64,000 nt of DNA from CAVSWT01 sp963782985 (lineage in GTDB: Bacteria; Bacteroidota; Ignavibacteria; Ignavibacteriales; Ignavibacteriaceae), in NCBI GenBank assembly GCA_963782985.1, contig CAWALU010000018.1:1-64000 (forward strand), in the 5' to 3' direction. This document shows, piece by piece, positions 61,750 to 64,000 of the stretch; positions within the stretch are counted from its first letter, which is position 1, and every line of letters starts with the position of its first letter. Made by a program: the position numbers and the translations under genes. The notes beneath the pieces were generated by a model. The model made no database searches, was not told the DNA's origin, and was given only the letters and a program-made list of their open reading frames with translations.

Positions 61750-62076
61750 AATTAACCTTTCGTTTAGTGATACATCAGGACACAATGCCCCAAAAAAACA
61801 TTTTTGCCCCTTACTAAAAAGCAATTGACCTACTGACAGAGCAAGGCGAAAAAGACCGCCGTTAGCGAAGCGGTTGGTAGTATTTTTTGCCTTTGCAGGT
61901 TAAGTAAACATGAAAACAAAAGAAGAATGAGTAGGGAAAGTTAAGACACTAAACCGCAAATTGAATAAGAGGGGCAAAAAGCCTTTTTCTAAAAATGACT
62001 TTTGATTGTGTGGAACGAAATCAAGCACGATAGTGCGCAAAAAAGTGGAGCACAACAAAAGGCAGCTAATATTATA
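61750..62076. other. Gap between small Cys/His protein and toxin gene region
   Basis: No supported gene. A hairpin ACCGC/GCGGT (61855-61859 with 61870-61874) is followed at 61882 by TTTTTT, possibly a terminator on the plus strand. Confidence 0.4.
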
Positions 62077-62384
62077 TTAGTAGTAGTGGAACAACACTAC
62101 ACTAAAAAAAACGCAAAGGGAAGCTATATGAGAGCCGTGTTGAGTAAAATAAGCGGTGCGGAATAGAACTTTAGTTTTGCACAGCAACACATTAAAGTGG
62201 AAGAGCGTTGAAACGAAACTGGGCGTAGATTTAGATACGGAATCTATACACCGAACGATTTCCTTTATATCAATGGGTGTTAAAGTGATACCACTATAAC
62301 TCAATACGACTTTACGAACCATGTTCAAGGTTATGCGATCTAATCTACCAACTATGCTTGCTGTATTGGACAATAATTTGCTTT

Positions 62385-62636
62385 CTATTTTTGCGTAAAA
62401 ATAGGAGCAATTTGATGACATGCAATATAACTTTCGTTGTTCGGCATAAAAGAATGATTAGGATGTTTTAATAAGACAACTTGGCAATTTTTAAATGCAT
62501 TATTAAAAGCAACGGCATTAGTAATATTAGAATTGATAACGAAAAATAAAGCTTTGGAAGGAGAAAGGACTAAATGATATTTTGGATGATCTGTATAGGA
62601 GACATTTTCAACATATATTATATCTCCAGGATTCAA
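62385..62636 (-). CDS. Putative PanT-type toxin, probably frameshifted
   Basis: The 83-residue frame starts at TTG 62636, overlapping the upstream antitoxin's TGA by four bases. The start MNPGDIIYVENVSYTDHPKYHLVLS resembles PemK/MazF-like small beta-barrel toxins often found beside Panacea antitoxins; FFVINSNITNA and VVLLKHPNHSFMPNNESYIAC follow. The frame stops after QIAPIFTQK. A different frame reading YAKIESKLLSNTASIVGRLDRI continues with coding character to about 62280 or beyond if one T is restored in a T-run near 62396. That suggests a single-base deletion, with the true protein longer. Function as toxin is inference from position and fold. Confidence 0.65.
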   Translation of the reverse strand: MNPGDIIYVENVSYTDHPKYHLVLSPSKALFFVINSNITNAVAFNNAFKNCQVVLLKHPNHSFMPNNESYIACHQIAPIFTQK

Positions 62637-63166
62637 AATAGAAAATTAAGAATAAAATCTTTTAAATAATGTTTATTGTCTTCTTTATTTGGTAATGAAT
62701 TTACAATTTTAGCAATTGTAATTTCACCATTAAGTGGTGTTTCTTTATAAGCACTATCTTTATGCGATTTGCTAAATAAAGTGAAATGATGTGTTTTCCC
62801 ATAGTCATTTATAGCATTATTCAAACTTTCTAAATCAGATTTACTAAAATAATCTAAATCAGGTAATTTTTTTGCTTTTACTTTAGTACCATCTTCAACA
62901 TAAAATAATTCTTTTAATTTTTTATCGAAAGAAACATTTCCATCACCACGAACAAATTTAATCATATCATATATTAGACTGGGAACTTGACCCTTTGGCA
63001 TAGCAATATATGTTTCACCATAAATAAAGTTGCCATATTTACTAAGATGATTTTTATCAGCGAAATAAAATACTTTCATTATGTTGTACAAATTGTCAAC
63101 CTTTTGTAAAACATAGAGTAAAGCATTTAAAGCTTTAAATTTATTTGAAATAAATTTATTTTCAAT
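62633..63166 (-). CDS. Panacea-domain (DUF4065/PanA-like) antitoxin
   Basis: The protein shows the Panacea core: MKVFYFADKNHLSKYGNFIYGETYIAMPKGQVPSLIYDMI (short form: K-V-F-Y-F-A-D...Y-G-x-x-I-Y-G-E-T-Y-I-A-M-P-x-G-x-V-P). YFSKSDLESLNNAINDYG and the helical end follow. In family members a conserved helix precedes FYFAD; here the frame continues upstream to 63166 as KFKALNALLYVLQKVDNLYN, but without ATG. The only start codons are ATT at 63166, TTG at 63091 or ATG at 63079. Panacea proteins neutralise diverse toxins encoded next to them, and the four-base overlap with the following gene fits a PanAT operon. Confidence 0.8.
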   Translation of the reverse strand: MENKFISNKFKALNALLYVLQKVDNLYNIMKVFYFADKNHLSKYGNFIYGETYIAMPKGQVPSLIYDMIKFVRGDGNVSFDKKLKELFYVEDGTKVKAKKLPDLDYFSKSDLESLNNAINDYGKTHHFTLFSKSHKDSAYKETPLNGEITIAKIVNSLPNKEDNKHYLKDFILNFLF

Positions 63167-63331
63167 TTGCTAATACAAAGTACTTCGATATTTATTATAA
63201 ATAATTGATACTTTTCAAAAAAAAAAGTTTCATTATTAAATAATCGAATAAATAGAGTTGTAGTTGAAATTATGTTGTAAAAATACAATTTATTTAATAA
63301 TTATCAAAAATATATATAGCATATATGCTAT

Positions 63332-64000
63332 TTAATACGTTACAAAATTGTTGCTGGCACCCGTATAATGAAAGTTTGTGCTGACTGTATCACTCAAAAC
63401 TGAGTTGTAGATATAATTTGCCCCGGTGGTTGAAGCTGCTGAATATATTGAAATATTAGAAGAAGTTCTTGAAAGCAAAGTTGAATTTCTTACTGTAACT
63501 GTTGAGGCAACTGCACCGCTATAAATATTTATTGCACCTAAATTTGCAGAAGTGGATTGCTGGTATAAAGCAGAGTTTTCAAATATTACACTGCAAGCAG
63601 ATTGAAGCGACAAATTAAAACCACTGGACCAAGCATAATTCCTACTGAAACATCCTAAAAAAGAAATAGAACCACCGTTGCCTTGTGATTCAACTTGCTC
63701 AATATTTAAAGATAAAGCATAGCAGTTACTAAAAACTGAACCGTAATTATTAAAGCCTTTAAATCTGATAATATTATTATCCCTAAAATACACATCATAA
63801 AAATTAAAGCTGGCGGATATAGAATCTATTATTAAATTAACATTCTTAACACCATCAAAAGAAACATTAGCTGTTGGAGTTGAAGTATTCCATGATTTTA
63901 TTTGAGATAGAATGCCATTAAAACCAATCGAATTATTCATTGTAAAAGAAAAATATCTATTTGGGGCAGCTACATAATCAGCATCTTCTTTATACCAAAT
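63332..64000 (-). CDS. Beta-helix-like surface or tail protein, 5' end outside window
   Basis: The frame is open from the right window edge (IWYKEDADYVAAPNRYF) to a stop at 63332; at least 222 residues are present. The chain is rich in N, S, G, T and aromatic residues, with regular strand-turn rhythm: VNLIIDSISASFNF, DVYFRDNNIIRFKGF, SVIFENSALYQQS and TVRNSTLLSRTSSNI. This is typical of right-handed parallel beta-helix or repeat proteins such as adhesins and phage tail proteins. There is no T9SS sorting domain at the C-terminus. It ends 166 bases before the antitoxin gene. Whether it is a phage tail fibre or surface protein is undecided. Confidence 0.7.
   Translation of the reverse strand: MWYKEDADYVAAPNRYFSFTMNNSIGFNGILSQIKSWNTSTPTANVSFDGVKNVNLIIDSISASFNFYDVYFRDNNIIRFKGFNNYGSVFSNCYALSLNIEQVESQGNGGSISFLGCFSRNYAWSSGFNLSLQSACSVIFENSALYQQSTSANLGAINIYSGAVASTVTVRNSTLLSRTSSNISIYSAASTTGANYIYNSVLSDTVSTNFHYTGASNNFVTY

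Noticed and set aside
62077..62384. Independent gene in the frame after the toxin
   Set aside because: Its beginning reads on naturally from the toxin after one base is restored; its later part (FFSVVLFHYY) looks non-coding. I treat only the first part as a likely toxin continuation.

Overview
The window is AT-rich chromosomal DNA from a Bacteroidota-type bacterium, most likely the Ignavibacteria branch (Ignavibacteriota/Chlorobiota group). The evidence is a type IX secretion (T9SS) C-terminal sorting domain with an NYPNPFNPSTTI-type opening, a four-subunit 2-oxoacid:ferredoxin oxidoreductase of the VorB type, a YpdA-type flavoprotein, a monomeric NADP-isocitrate dehydrogenase, many short lipoproteins and one Bacteroidetes-like promoter. 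The taxonomic call is inference. No rRNA, CRISPR array or transposase gene is visible.

Layout. 1-7.7 kb: an incomplete WG-repeat protein, an AsmA-like gene broken by four frameshifts, and a co-directional pair of a large coiled-coil ATPase (frameshifted, Walker A lysine missing) and an MscS channel. 8-13.7 kb: ferredoxin and alpha, beta and gamma subunits of a 2-oxoacid oxidoreductase, a small ferritin-like protein, initiator tRNA-Met and isocitrate dehydrogenase. 14-21 kb: an outer-membrane DUF481 protein, then a tight five-gene operon (GNAT acetyltransferase, ornithine-type racemase, sodium symporter, M20 amidohydrolase, alanine racemase) that looks built for amino-acid enantiomer or N-acyl-amino-acid handling. 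21-43 kb: mostly housekeeping and scattered metabolism (response regulator, ATP-grasp enzyme, hemW, phosphatases, ypdA, class I aldolase, DinB, two APC permeases, valS, DUF1015-HicB-serC, metallophosphatase). 43-52 kb: rlpA, a 1.69-kilo-residue alpha-2-macroglobulin with an intact thioester motif, small lipoproteins, a TauE/SafE permease and a YtxH protein. 52-56 kb: an accessory cluster with a contractile-tail tube protein but no sheath or baseplate, a zinc-finger/FecR membrane regulator, two unknown proteins and a cluster of REP-like palindromes. 56.8-61 kb: a secreted IgGFc-binding-like T9SS protein (two frameshifts before its sorting domain) and two tandem membrane proteins that share an acidic-plus-His motif. 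61.2-64 kb: tRNA-Lys, then what looks like an island end carrying a Panacea-type toxin-antitoxin pair and the 3' part of a beta-helix-like surface protein.

A recurring oddity is single-base frameshifts: about nine in five genes, six of them apparent one-base insertions. This suggests either an assembly from error-prone reads or real decay. The points most worth following are the K-less ATPase/MscS pair, the racemase operon with an in-frame palindromic insertion in its transporter, the orphan tube protein cluster and the tRNA-Lys-linked PanAT-like module.
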